Source of the DNA: Clostridia bacterium
Lineage (GTDB): Bacteria; Bacillota; Clostridia; TANB77; CAG-508
DNA length: 19,789 nucleotides
Direction: 5' to 3'
Assembly (NCBI GenBank): GCA_900758165.1
Contig: CAAEQN010000048.1
Coordinates: 1-19,789, forward strand
Shown one piece after another: positions 1 through 7,348 of this stretch. A program made the translations under genes and the position numbers. The stretch's first letter is position 1; every line of letters starts with the position of its first letter. Below the pieces are notes generated by a model, which did no database searches, had not been told where the DNA came from, and saw nothing but the letters and a program-made list of their open reading frames with translations.

Positions 1-119
1 AGTGAACTTAAAAATAATAAAAGTGTTTAAGCAATTGATATTGAAGGATTAGAAAAAAATAAAAAAATTGCCTACATTTACTTGACACATACATTGAAAA
101 ATAAATATTAAAGGACCCC

Positions 120-148
120 TTGCAAAAAATAGATAAAACATATATAAT
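120..148 (+). promoter_or_regulatory. sigma-A-type promoter of hpf
   Basis: TTGCAA at 120-125 and a perfect TATAAT at 143-148 are separated by 17 bases. Transcription would start near 155, about 45 bases before the hpf start codon. A second possible promoter lies just upstream: TTGACA at 82-87 and TATTAA at 106-111, spacing 18. Tandem promoters would suit a gene induced at growth arrest, but that is inference. Confidence 0.65.
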
Positions 149-199
149 GAAGTCGCAAAAGTAAAAGCACAATTCGATAAATTGAAAGGAGCGATTTTT

Positions 200-736
200 A
201 TGAACATAAAAATAACAGGAAAGGAACTAAAGGCTACTGATGCAATAAAAAACTATATTAATGAGAAAGTTGATAGAATACAAAAGTATTTTAATACAGA
301 AGATGTAGATTTATTTGTAACAATAAAAAAAGAAGGTGATGATCAAGTTGCAGAAATGCAAGTTTCTGTAATGGGAGAATCTTTTAGAGCTGTAACAGCA
401 AGTAAAGACTTATATGCATCTATAGACAAAAATATGGATATATTAGAAGGTCAAATTAGAAAAATGAAAACTAAAAAAGATAAGCAAAATATGACAGAAT
501 CTATTAGATTAAAAGAAGAAAATAGATCATCAGAAGAACACGAAGTATCAGATGAAATAATAAAAACAATATATTACAGTATAAAGCCAATGGGACCAGA
601 AGATGCAAAATTATTACTAGAGGATCAACCACAAAACAAATTCTTAACTTTCTTAAATATAGAAACAGGCAAAGTTAATGTAATATATAGATTAAAAGAT
701 AATAAAAATTATGGTCTAATAGAACCAGAAGCATAA
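200..736 (+). CDS. hpf: Long-form ribosome hibernation promoting factor (HPF)
   Basis: This 178-residue protein has the two-part layout of long HPF. Residues 1-95 form the S30AE/RaiA domain that binds the 30S decoding region (MNIKITGKELKATDAIKNYI, then MQVSVMGESFRAVTASKDLY). A charged linker at about 92-117 follows. Residues about 118-178 are the dimerisation domain, with the family signatures IKPMGPEDA, NIETGKVNVIYR and NYGLIEP. Long HPF joins two 70S ribosomes into silent 100S particles in stationary phase or stress. I start it at ATG 200 because AAAGGAG lies just upstream; a TTG at 182 in the same frame would put that site inside the gene. It stands alone between its own promoter and terminator. 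Family assignment is secure. Confidence 0.95.
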   Translation: MNIKITGKELKATDAIKNYINEKVDRIQKYFNTEDVDLFVTIKKEGDDQVAEMQVSVMGESFRAVTASKDLYASIDKNMDILEGQIRKMKTKKDKQNMTESIRLKEENRSSEEHEVSDEIIKTIYYSIKPMGPEDAKLLLEDQPQNKFLTFLNIETGKVNVIYRLKDNKNYGLIEPEA

Positions 737-737
737 T

Positions 738-791
738 TTTATCGCCCAAGAGTCGCCCAAAAGGGACGCCCCTCTTTGGGCGATAAATTTT
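738..791 (+). terminator. Rho-independent terminator of hpf
   Basis: The outer arms TTTATCGCCCAA (738-749) and the complementary TTTGGGCGATAAA (775-787) pair with one bulged base. GAG/CTC pairs extend the stem, and an inner CCC-AAAA-GGG hairpin (756-765) sits inside. TTTT follows at 788-791. The GC content of this stem stands out sharply from the surrounding AT-rich DNA. It begins one base after the hpf stop codon. Confidence 0.85.
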
Positions 792-960
792 GTAAGAGAT
801 GTTATTTATATGAAATCCAACAAAAAACTTAAAGCCAAAGGTAAGATAAAATTTTATCATATAATAGCTAAAAAGATAAATAAAAGAGTAAATATGTATA
901 TTCATATATATTTTTGTTGAACTGTAGCGAACGATTATAAAATAAAGTTATTTAAAGTTA

Positions 961-988
961 TTGACTTTACTTGTAAAATTTATATAAT
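961..988 (+). promoter_or_regulatory. Promoter of the sortase/surface-protein pair
   Basis: TTGACT at 961-966 and TATAAT at 983-988 have a 16-base spacer. This would give a 5' leader of about 118 bases before the sortase. The leader contains one short perfect hairpin (AAGAAT, loop TCG, ATTCTT, about 1053-1067) but nothing I recognise as a riboswitch. The rest of the 792-1112 gap shows no convincing gene. Confidence 0.6.
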
Positions 989-1112
989 TAATTTAGTTAT
1001 ATTTTAGACACATAACAATTTTAGGGATTTATAAAATTTTTTTCAAAATATAAAGAATTCGATTCTTAAATTAATTTCCAAATAAAAACAATTAAATAAA
1101 GGAGATACAAAT

Positions 1113-1664
1113 ATGCGTAAAAGACTATTTGTCTTGTTTGTTGTACTTATTTTAGTTACTTCTTTAGTATTTTTATTTATCTATGATAGAAATGTGTTAG
1201 AAGAAGAAAAAGCAAATAATAAAATAAAAAACAGACAAGAACAAATAACAGAAGACGAAGAGTTTAACCAAGAAAATGAGATATTAGGAAGTTTAATAAT
1301 AGCAAAGATAAATCTTAATGCACAAGTTAAAGAAGGAAGTTCAAAGGAGGTATTAGAAGATTATATAGGACATATAGAAGAAACAGCTAAATATGATGGA
1401 AATATAGGGCTAGCAGCACATAATAGAGGAAATAAATACTCATATTTTGCTAGATTAAATGAATTAGAAAATGGAGATGAAATTATATATAAAACTAAAT
1501 ATGAAGAGAGAAAATATGTTGTTAGTTCAAAAAAAGAAATATTAGAAACAGATTGGAGTATGTTAGAAAATACAAGTGATAATAAGCTAACATTAATAAC
1601 ATGCATAAAAAATAAAGTTAATCAAAGGCTATGTGTACAAGCCATTTTAAAAGAAAAAATTTAA
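1113..1664 (+). CDS. Small membrane-anchored sortase (TLITC type)
   Basis: This 183-residue transpeptidase would cleave LPXTG-type signals and attach surface proteins to the wall or to each other. An N-terminal hydrophobic segment at about 5-24 anchors it with the catalytic part outside, and an acidic linker runs to about residue 57. The catalytic triad is visible: His103 in GLAAHNRG, Cys164 in TLITC, and Arg172 in NQRLCVQA. The start has a good AAAGGAG site. It lies only 46 bases upstream of a secreted protein ending in LPRTGY, its obvious candidate substrate; the repeat-rich surface protein near the window end could be another. Small size and TLITC fit the class A/D group (D-like is my guess). 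Family is secure, class is not. Confidence 0.9.
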   Translation: MRKRLFVLFVVLILVTSLVFLFIYDRNVLEEEKANNKIKNRQEQITEDEEFNQENEILGSLIIAKINLNAQVKEGSSKEVLEDYIGHIEETAKYDGNIGLAAHNRGNKYSYFARLNELENGDEIIYKTKYEERKYVVSSKKEILETDWSMLENTSDNKLTLITCIKNKVNQRLCVQAILKEKI

Positions 1665-1667
1665 TTG

Positions 1668-1713
1668 AAAGGAGAAGTCATATAATAAATTTATATATGA
1701 CAAATAAAGTATG
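1668..1713 (+). promoter_or_regulatory. Distant ribosome-binding site with intervening hairpin
   Basis: AAAGGAG at 1668-1674 is 36 bases from the ATG at 1711. Between them is a perfect 7-bp inverted repeat, TCATATA (1678-1684) and TATATGA (1694-1700), with a 9-base loop. Folding it would bring the site to about 13 bases from the ATG and bury a decoy ATG at 1697. The signal peptide encoded from 1711 leaves little doubt about the true start. Confidence 0.5.
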
Positions 1714-4083
1714 AAAAAATTTTTAAATAATGTAAAAAAATTAGTAATATTAATTTTAGCGATAATGTTAATATTACCAAATGCTATTGTTTTAGCAAGC
1801 AATATAAAAGTTGGAGACAATGTCTATATAGAAAGAGGAAACCTAGGCTTTTATACAATACAGTATTGGAGTGAATATAGAAATAACTGGATGTATATTA
1901 CATACTCTAGAACTTATTATACAGATAGTGATGGAAGTAAAAAAATAGCGTATTGTATGGATCCAGATTTAGACGGAGTAGGATGGCTTCCTGGAGAAAT
2001 GGAAGGCTATGATACAACAGTGTCCCACAAATTAACAGATGAGAGAATTTATAGAATATTAAAAAATGGTTATCCAAATCAAAGTTTAGAAACACTGGGA
2101 GTTGAAACAGATGATGATGGATATTTAGCTACAAAACAAGCCGTATATTGGGTCTTAAGAAATAGAAAGTTAGAAGATGTGTATTCATTTTTTAGAGCAG
2201 GACAGACAGAAATTAACGGACAGAATTTAGAAGACATACAAAGAAGAGGTAAGAAAGTAGTAGATGCTATCTATAAATTAGTTAATATAGCATATAATCA
2301 GCCAACTTCTATTAAAGAAAAATCAAAAATAGGAGAAGTAGGAAATTTTACAAAAGCAAAAAAAGAAGGATATTATTCAAAAGAATATAAAATTTCAAAT
2401 ACTGGATTAGATACAACAATAGAAATAACAGGAATAGAAGATAAAATTGATGGAACTTATATAGCGGATATAAATGAAAATGAAAAAAATATATTTAAAA
2501 GTGGAGAAAATTTTAAGGTAATGGTTCCAAAAAAGAATATAGACCATAATTATCAAATGGTTATAAATTATAAAAAAATAGCAGATTCTTATCCAATATA
2601 TTATACTACTAGCAATATAAGTGGTATGCAAAATTATATAATCTTGCTCGGAAAACAAGATATAGAAGATAGTCAAATAAAATTAGATGTAATTGCAAAT
2701 TTATCTAAACTTAAAATAATAAAGACAGACGAAGAAACGGGAAAACCAATAGAAGGTGTAAATTTTGAATGTGAATATAAAAATATAGAAGGAAATAAAA
2801 AAGAAATCTATACAACTGATAAAGATGGAATTATAAATATAGATGAAATAGCCCAAGGTGAAATATATGTAACAGAGATGGACTCAAATAATGAGTACGA
2901 AATAGATAATACCAGAAAAAAATTTGAAGTAAATTATAATGAAAAACTTGAAATAAAGTTAACAAATAGGCACAAGAAGGGAAATATAGAGATACATAAA
3001 GTTGATAAAGATAATAATGATTTAAAACTAGAAGGAGTTGAATTTGACTTAATAGATAACAATGGTAATATTGTAAAACATTTAATTACAAATGAAAATG
3101 GAGAAGCAGAAGCATTGAATATAAATACGGGAAATTATACTTTAAAAGAAACAAAGACTAGAGAAGAATACAAGATAGGAGTAAATCAAGATGTTAAAGT
3201 AAACTGGAATGAAACACTAAAGCTAAAGATAGAAAATGAAAAGAAAAAAGGTCAAATTAAAATAATAAAAACGAGTGAAGATAGAAATGAAATTTTAAAT
3301 GTAGAAGCGGGAAGTCCAATTCAAAATGTAAAATTTAATATTTATAATGCAAATAATCAATTTGTAGAACAAGTAGTCACAAATGAAAAAGGAATTGCAA
3401 TAAGTAGTAAGCTAGATGTGGGAGAATATAATTTACAGGAGGTAGAAACTGGAGAATGGTATATATTAAATAAAGATAAAATTAACACTCAAATAAAAGA
3501 AGATGGAGAAGTAGTAGAGATAAATGTAAAGAACAAATCTCAACATCCTGATGTAGAAATAGAAAAAAGTTGTAAGAATACTGTAAAGTCTAATGAAGAA
3601 ATTAACTATGAATTTAATATATCAAATACAGGCAATACAGAACTTACAGATTTTACATGGTATGATATACTTCCAAGCGATTATGCTAAAATAACTAAAA
3701 TATCAACAGGTACATATAATCAAGACATTAATTATAACATATATTATAAGACCAATAAGAAAAACGAATATATGGTTGTAAAAAAAGATATCAGTAGTAA
3801 AGAGAGTACATATATAAATTTAAGTGATATATATTTAGAAGAAGGAGAACAAATAACCGAACTAAAAATCTGTTTTGGAAAAGTTGATGTTGGCTTTAGA
3901 AATATAGAAAAACCAGTAATAATTATGAAAGTAAATAATGGTATTGAAAATAATACCAAAATAAAAAATTACACAATATTAGAAGGCTATAGAGGTGAAT
4001 ACAAAGTAAGTGATGATGATACTGCAACTTCAATTATATATAACATGTTAGAAAAGAAAAAACTACCAAGAACAGGCTATTAA
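1711..4083 (+). CDS. Secreted thioester-like / triple Cna_B surface protein ending in LPRTGY
   Basis: This 790-residue protein begins with a clear signal peptide (residues 1-30, cleaved near VLAS). Residues about 33-195 resemble a Cys-Gln thioester (TQXA) domain, with YCMD at Cys82 and ATKQAVYW at 140-147. Three Cna_B/SpaA-type beta domains follow at about 332-420, 424-509 and 513-608. Each shows a plausible isopeptide triad: Lys338/Glu389/Asn419, Lys430/Glu480/Asn509, Lys520/Glu577/Asn608. Residues about 613-770 resemble a DUF11-like domain, with EINYEFNISNTGNTELTDF. The C-terminus is KKKLPRTGY and then the stop codon, with no hydrophobic anchor or positive tail. The gene follows the sortase by 46 bases and is probably co-transcribed. 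Its likely role is adhesion or a pilus-like surface structure. The ATG has no nearby ribosome-binding site (see findings). Confidence 0.85.
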   Translation: MKKFLNNVKKLVILILAIMLILPNAIVLASNIKVGDNVYIERGNLGFYTIQYWSEYRNNWMYITYSRTYYTDSDGSKKIAYCMDPDLDGVGWLPGEMEGYDTTVSHKLTDERIYRILKNGYPNQSLETLGVETDDDGYLATKQAVYWVLRNRKLEDVYSFFRAGQTEINGQNLEDIQRRGKKVVDAIYKLVNIAYNQPTSIKEKSKIGEVGNFTKAKKEGYYSKEYKISNTGLDTTIEITGIEDKIDGTYIADINENEKNIFKSGENFKVMVPKKNIDHNYQMVINYKKIADSYPIYYTTSNISGMQNYIILLGKQDIEDSQIKLDVIANLSKLKIIKTDEETGKPIEGVNFECEYKNIEGNKKEIYTTDKDGIINIDEIAQGEIYVTEMDSNNEYEIDNTRKKFEVNYNEKLEIKLTNRHKKGNIEIHKVDKDNNDLKLEGVEFDLIDNNGNIVKHLITNENGEAEALNINTGNYTLKETKTREEYKIGVNQDVKVNWNETLKLKIENEKKKGQIKIIKTSEDRNEILNVEAGSPIQNVKFNIYNANNQFVEQVVTNEKGIAISSKLDVGEYNLQEVETGEWYILNKDKINTQIKEDGEVVEINVKNKSQHPDVEIEKSCKNTVKSNEEINYEFNISNTGNTELTDFTWYDILPSDYAKITKISTGTYNQDINYNIYYKTNKKNEYMVVKKDISSKESTYINLSDIYLEEGEQITELKICFGKVDVGFRNIEKPVIIMKVNNGIENNTKIKNYTILEGYRGEYKVSDDDTATSIIYNMLEKKKLPRTGY

Positions 4084-4244
4084 ATATATTTCAAAATAAT
4101 AAACGTGCTTTTATTAGAAACTTTAACAAGCTAAAAAGTAAATTCTATTTAAATTGATAAAAGAAATCTTTTAAGAGGAAAAATGAGTGCAATTTTGTAA
4201 ATTAAATGTAAGAGAAAAAATTCTTAATAAAAATTATAAAAAAA

Positions 4245-4273
4245 TTGAAAATTATAAAATTGTATAATATAAT
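4245..4273 (+). promoter_or_regulatory. Promoter of the NifU-like/GGGtGRT pair
   Basis: TTGAAA at 4245-4250 and TATAAT at 4268-4273 have a 17-base spacer. Transcription would begin near 4280, giving a short leader of about 35 bases. I see no clear terminator for the preceding surface-protein gene in 4084-4244; only a 5-bp AAAAG/CTTTT hairpin at 4159-4172 without a good T-run. Confidence 0.65.
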
Positions 4274-4314
4274 GTCAATGTTATTAAATATAATAATTGA
4301 AAGGAGCAATAAAT

Positions 4315-5007
4315 ATGATTTATTCGAAAGAAGTAGAAAATATGTGTGAAGTTGCCAAAGGTGTAAATCATGGACCTGCACCAATACCAGAAGAGGGAAA
4401 ATGGGTTAAAGCAAAAGAAATAAAAGATATTTCAGGATTAACACATGGTGTGGGATGGTGTGCACCACAACAAGGAGCGTGCAAGTTAACACTAAACATA
4501 AAAGAAGGAGTAATACAAGAAGCACTAATTGAAGTAATTGGATGCTCTGGAATGACACAATCTGCAGCAATGGCAGGAGAAATATTAACAGGAAAGACTA
4601 TCCTAGAGGCACTTAATACTGATTTAGTGTGTGATGCAATAAATACAGCTATGAGAGAGCTATTCCTACAAATTGTGTATGGAAGAAGCCAATCAGCTTT
4701 TTCAGAAGGAGGACTTACAATAGGTGCTGGCCTTGAAGATTTAGGTAAAGGACATAGGTCACAAATAGGAACAATATACTCAACAACATTAAAAGGACCA
4801 AGATATTTAGAAGTGACAGAAGGCTATATTGTAGACCAGGCACTAGATGAAAATAATCAGATAATAGGGTATAAAGCACTAAATTTTGGAAAGATGATGG
4901 ACTATATAAAAGCAGGAACAGATCCAAAAGAAGCTTTAGAAAAAGCAACAGGAACTTATGGAAGATATGCAGATGGAGTAAAATACATAGATCCAAGACA
5001 AGAATAA
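4315..5007 (+). CDS. NifU/IscU-like iron-sulfur scaffold-type protein
   Basis: This 230-residue protein has a NifU/IscU-like core at about residues 45-120. GWCAPQQGACKL carries Cys49 and Cys56, and VIGCSGMTQSAAMAGEILTGKT carries Cys77, the counterpart of the GC.AS..S....GK block of IscU. Cys11 and Cys106 are also present. The C-terminal half (about 130-230) has no IscU counterpart that I recognise. The ATG at 4315 follows AAAGGAG (4300-4306) by 8 bases. The gene overlaps nothing and is 21 bases from the GGGtGRT gene. To my knowledge this pairing recurs in Clostridia. A role in binding or moving a metal centre is likely, but the substrate is unknown. The exact cluster ligands are inference. 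Confidence 0.8.
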   Translation: MIYSKEVENMCEVAKGVNHGPAPIPEEGKWVKAKEIKDISGLTHGVGWCAPQQGACKLTLNIKEGVIQEALIEVIGCSGMTQSAAMAGEILTGKTILEALNTDLVCDAINTAMRELFLQIVYGRSQSAFSEGGLTIGAGLEDLGKGHRSQIGTIYSTTLKGPRYLEVTEGYIVDQALDENNQIIGYKALNFGKMMDYIKAGTDPKEALEKATGTYGRYADGVKYIDPRQE

Positions 5008-5028
5008 TATAAAAAGGAGAATTTAAAT

Positions 5029-6027
5029 ATGGTAACATTTGAAGGTTATGAAAGAAGAATAGATCAAATTACACCTGTATTAAATAAATATGGGATAAAA
5101 GATTTAGAAGAAGCTAGAAAAATATGCCAAGATAAAGGTTTTGATCCAGTAGAAATGGTAAGGTCAATACAACCAATATGTTTTGATAATGCATGTTGGG
5201 CTTATACAGTAGGAGCTGCAATAGCTATAAAAAAAGGTTGTACAAAGGCTCACGAAGCAGCAAAAGCAATAGGAGAAGGACTTCAAAGTTTTTGCATTCC
5301 AGGGTCTGTTGCAGATGATAGAAAAGTTGGATTAGGACATGGAAATTTGGCATCTATGTTATTATCTGAAGAAACAAAATGTTTTGCTTTTCTAGCTGGA
5401 CATGAAAGTTTTGCAGCAGCAGAAGGTGCAATAGGAATTGCAAAATCAGCAAATAAAGTAAGAAAAGAACCATTAAAAGTTATATTAAATGGGCTTGGAA
5501 AAGATGCAGCACAAATAATATCAAGATTTAATGGATTTACTTATGTGAAAACACAATTTGATTATTATACAGGAAAATTAAATATAGTAGAAGAGATTCC
5601 ATATTCTACAGGAGAAAGAGCAGAAGTTAAATGTTATGGAGCAGATGATGTTAGAGAAGGTGTTGCAATAATGCATCATGAAAATGTAGATGTTTCAATA
5701 ACAGGAAATTCAACAAATCCAACAAGATTCCAACATCCTGTAGCGGGAACTTATAAAAAAGAATGTTACGAAAAGGGTAAAAAATATTTTTCGGTAGCAT
5801 CTGGTGGAGGAACAGGAAGAACATTACATCCAGACAATATGGCAGCAGGACCAGCTTCGTATGGAATGACAGATACAATGGGAAGAATGCATTCGGATGC
5901 ACAATTTGCAGGTTCATCATCAGTACCAGCACATGTTGAGATGATGGGATTGATCGGAATGGGTAATAATCCTATGGTTGGTGCTACAGTTTCAATAGCA
6001 GTTGCTGTAGAGGAAAGTATGAAATAA
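5029..6027 (+). CDS. GGGtGRT-family protein of unknown function
   Basis: This 332-residue protein carries the motif that names its family (Pfam GGGtGRT): SGGGTGRT at residues 258-265. It is surrounded by other conserved-looking glycine- and histidine-rich segments, including GLGHGN (101-106), GHES (124-127), IMHHENVDVSITGNSTNPT (214-232) and GMGNNPMVGAT (310-320). Cysteines are frequent (33, 51, 56, 71, 89, 118, 202, 246), which would fit metal or cluster binding together with the upstream scaffold-like protein. There is no signal peptide or membrane segment, so it is probably cytosolic. AAAAAGGAG precedes the ATG. The reaction is not known to me; co-transcription with the NifU-like gene is the best clue. 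The family call is firm, function is open. Confidence 0.9.
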   Translation: MVTFEGYERRIDQITPVLNKYGIKDLEEARKICQDKGFDPVEMVRSIQPICFDNACWAYTVGAAIAIKKGCTKAHEAAKAIGEGLQSFCIPGSVADDRKVGLGHGNLASMLLSEETKCFAFLAGHESFAAAEGAIGIAKSANKVRKEPLKVILNGLGKDAAQIISRFNGFTYVKTQFDYYTGKLNIVEEIPYSTGERAEVKCYGADDVREGVAIMHHENVDVSITGNSTNPTRFQHPVAGTYKKECYEKGKKYFSVASGGGTGRTLHPDNMAAGPASYGMTDTMGRMHSDAQFAGSSSVPAHVEMMGLIGMGNNPMVGATVSIAVAVEESMK

Positions 6028-6103
6028 TTTAAACAGCTAAACCATAGTGATTTTACATATAAAAACCAAATAAAAAAATACAAAAAAATGTTTGCAAAAA
6101 CTA

Positions 6104-6132
6104 TTGACAAATGAAAATTAAAAATGTAAAAT
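6104..6132 (+). promoter_or_regulatory. Promoter of the YgjP-like gene
   Basis: A consensus TTGACA at 6104-6109 and TAAAAT at 6127-6132 have a 17-base spacer. The gene at 6228 is therefore probably its own transcription unit, with a leader of about 90 bases. No terminator for the upstream GGGtGRT gene is evident in 6028-6103. Confidence 0.65.
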
Positions 6133-6227
6133 AGGTACATGAAGCGAACAAAGGTTTACAAAGTGTAAAATACAAAATATTAAAAAAGAACATTGAAATT
6201 CAATATAATAAATAGGAGGAGATTTAA

Positions 6228-6773
6228 ATGAATATTCTAAAACAAAAAAACAACAAAATAATAGATTTAACAAAGCCAGTAGAAATAAAGTCATATTTAA
6301 CAATAAGTGTTTTAGGTAAAAGTTTAAATCTAAATATAAATTATAAAAAGATAGATGTTCCAGAATTAGATATAGGACAAAGAGAAGCTAATATTTACTT
6401 ACCAATAAGATATAAAAAAGCAGGAACAGTAGAAATAGTAAGCCAAGCAATTAAAAAAATGTATAATGAAATAGCTGATATAGAAATTGCAAATAGTATG
6501 GAGAAAGTAAGAGTAATATTGGGCTTTGCTCCAGATGATTATACAATAAAAAGAATGAAAGACAATTATATAAAAAACAACAAAGACAAAACAATAATAA
6601 TAAATCCTGACATAGTAAAATATAATAAAAAGGTAATAGAAACTTCATTAGTACAAGCATTTTGTAAAACTAGATATAAAGAAAATTCAAATAAATATAA
6701 AGAACTATTGACTAAATCAATAGAAAAATATGAAAATTATGAGTATAGAGTTTTAAATTATAAAATAGGATAA
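6228..6773 (+). CDS. Degenerate YgjP/DUF45-like metallopeptidase relative
   Basis: This 181-residue protein has no strong functional motif, but its order of segments follows YgjP-type zinc peptidases. An N-terminal beta-rich part is followed by AIKKMYNEIA (74-83), YTIKRMKDNY (105-114, where YgjP has I.RMKSRWGSC), TIIINPDIVKYNKKVIE (122-138, where YgjP has I.LN..LI..P..VI) and NSNKYKELL (153-161, where YgjP has HSK.FW.L). The zinc site is gone: the stretch matching VVHELAHL reads LVQAFCKT (141-148), so both His and the Glu are missing, and the GSC motif is also lost. I infer a non-catalytic, perhaps scaffolding or regulatory, descendant. It has an AGGAGG site, its own promoter, and an intact reading frame, so it is not an obvious pseudogene. 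Confidence 0.6.
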   Translation: MNILKQKNNKIIDLTKPVEIKSYLTISVLGKSLNLNINYKKIDVPELDIGQREANIYLPIRYKKAGTVEIVSQAIKKMYNEIADIEIANSMEKVRVILGFAPDDYTIKRMKDNYIKNNKDKTIIINPDIVKYNKKVIETSLVQAFCKTRYKENSNKYKELLTKSIEKYENYEYRVLNYKIG

Positions 6774-6873
6774 TTAAATCAGTAAAAATAAAAAATAAGA
6801 AGATATACACTACATAAATATAATAAATTAGTGAAAAATAAAATTCCGGAGAACATAAAACTCAATTCAAAAA

Positions 6874-6898
6874 AAGGCAGGATAATAAATCCTGCCTT
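6874..6898 (-). terminator. Terminator of the spore-protein gene (may work both ways)
   Basis: AAGGCAGGAT (6874-6883) and ATCCTGCCTT (6889-6898) form a perfect 10-bp stem with the loop AATAA. Read leftward the stem is followed by a run of T, as expected for the gene ending at 7019. Read rightward the tail is only moderately T-rich (TTATGTATTTAATTT), so it may also stop the upstream gene ending at 6773. The rest of 6774-7018 shows no gene. Confidence 0.8.
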
Positions 6899-7018
6899 AT
6901 GTATTTAATTTAAATAATAAAATAAAGAATAAAATAATTACTTAAATTAAAACATATTACAAAACTTAAAATCCTGTCTAATAATAATAGCTATATAAAA
7001 TAAATTATAAAACTAAAA

Positions 7019-7225
7019 CTATTTCATTTGGTTTTCAGCTTGTTGTATTAATTTCTTAACCATGTTTCCACCTATTCTACCAGCATCTCTTGCAGAAATG
7101 TCTCCATTGTATCCATCTTTTAGATTAACACCAACTTCGCTAGCTACTTCATATTTGAATTTGTTTAATGCGTCAGCAGCTTCTGGAACTACTTTGTAAT
7201 TGCTGTTGCTTGATGAATGTGCCAT
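7019..7225 (-). CDS. Alpha/beta-type small acid-soluble spore protein (SASP)
   Basis: This 68-residue protein coats and protects DNA in the dormant spore. The family marks are all visible: KYEVASEVGVNL (24-35), which contains the site cut by the germination protease GPR; NGDISARDAGRIGGNMVKKL (40-59), the DNA-binding helix with its conserved glycines; and the compact length. I start it at the ATG at 7225 (MAHSSSNSN), which has a perfect AGGAGGTG seven bases upstream. A GTG three codons earlier would overlap that site. It is transcribed leftward, away from the HAD gene. Expression in the forespore under sigma-G is expected. It is the clearest sign that this organism forms endospores. Confidence 0.93.
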   Translation of the reverse strand: MAHSSSNSNYKVVPEAADALNKFKYEVASEVGVNLKDGYNGDISARDAGRIGGNMVKKLIQQAENQMK

Positions 7226-7257
7226 AATTTTCACCTCCTAGAATGTGAATATAATAA

Positions 7258-7278
7258 GAAAAAACATTATGTTTTTTC
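7258..7278 (-). promoter_or_regulatory. Hairpin at the 5' end of the SASP transcript
   Basis: GAAAAAACA and its exact complement TGTTTTTTC form a 9-bp stem with a 3-base loop. The predicted start of the SASP transcript (about seven bases after CATTATA) falls at the first base of this hairpin. A 5'-terminal stem could protect the message from decay in the forespore; this is inference. Confidence 0.4.
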
Positions 7279-7284
7279 AATATA

Positions 7285-7313
7285 TATAATGTGTAGAAAA
7301 GACAAAAATAAAC
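7285..7313 (-). promoter_or_regulatory. Putative sigma-G-type promoter of the SASP gene
   Basis: On the minus strand CATTATA (7291-7285) fits the sigma-F/G -10 consensus CATNMTA. GTTTA (7313-7309), 17 bases upstream, matches four of five positions of the -35 consensus. Forespore control is known for this gene family, but the exact site is inferred from the sequence alone. Confidence 0.45.
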
Positions 7314-7348
7314 TGGTAATTTTATGAAATAAATTTAATTAAACACTA

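Noticed and set aside
1..52. Tails of possible upstream genes (stop codons at 28-30 and 50-52)
   Set aside because: Only a few codons are visible in each frame, no product can be recognised, and neither frame has support over the other.
810..920. 36-codon basic open frame after the hpf terminator
   Set aside because: It has no ribosome-binding site worth the name, its composition is what AT-rich DNA gives by chance, and no promoter lies between it and the terminator.
1697..1714. Five-codon frame overlapping the surface-protein start
   Set aside because: Too short to call a gene, and 22 bases from the ribosome-binding site. Kept only as part of the initiation-region finding.
4182..4199. Five-codon frame with AGAGG before it
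   Set aside because: Nothing suggests a leader-peptide function, and the true promoter of the next gene lies downstream of it.
4715..5038. Long reverse-strand open frame opposite the NifU-like gene, and similar ones elsewhere (for example 7339-7809 and 5766-6140)
   Set aside because: They lie opposite well-supported genes, lack ribosome-binding sites, and show the Leu/Phe/Ile-rich composition expected from the complement of A-rich codons.
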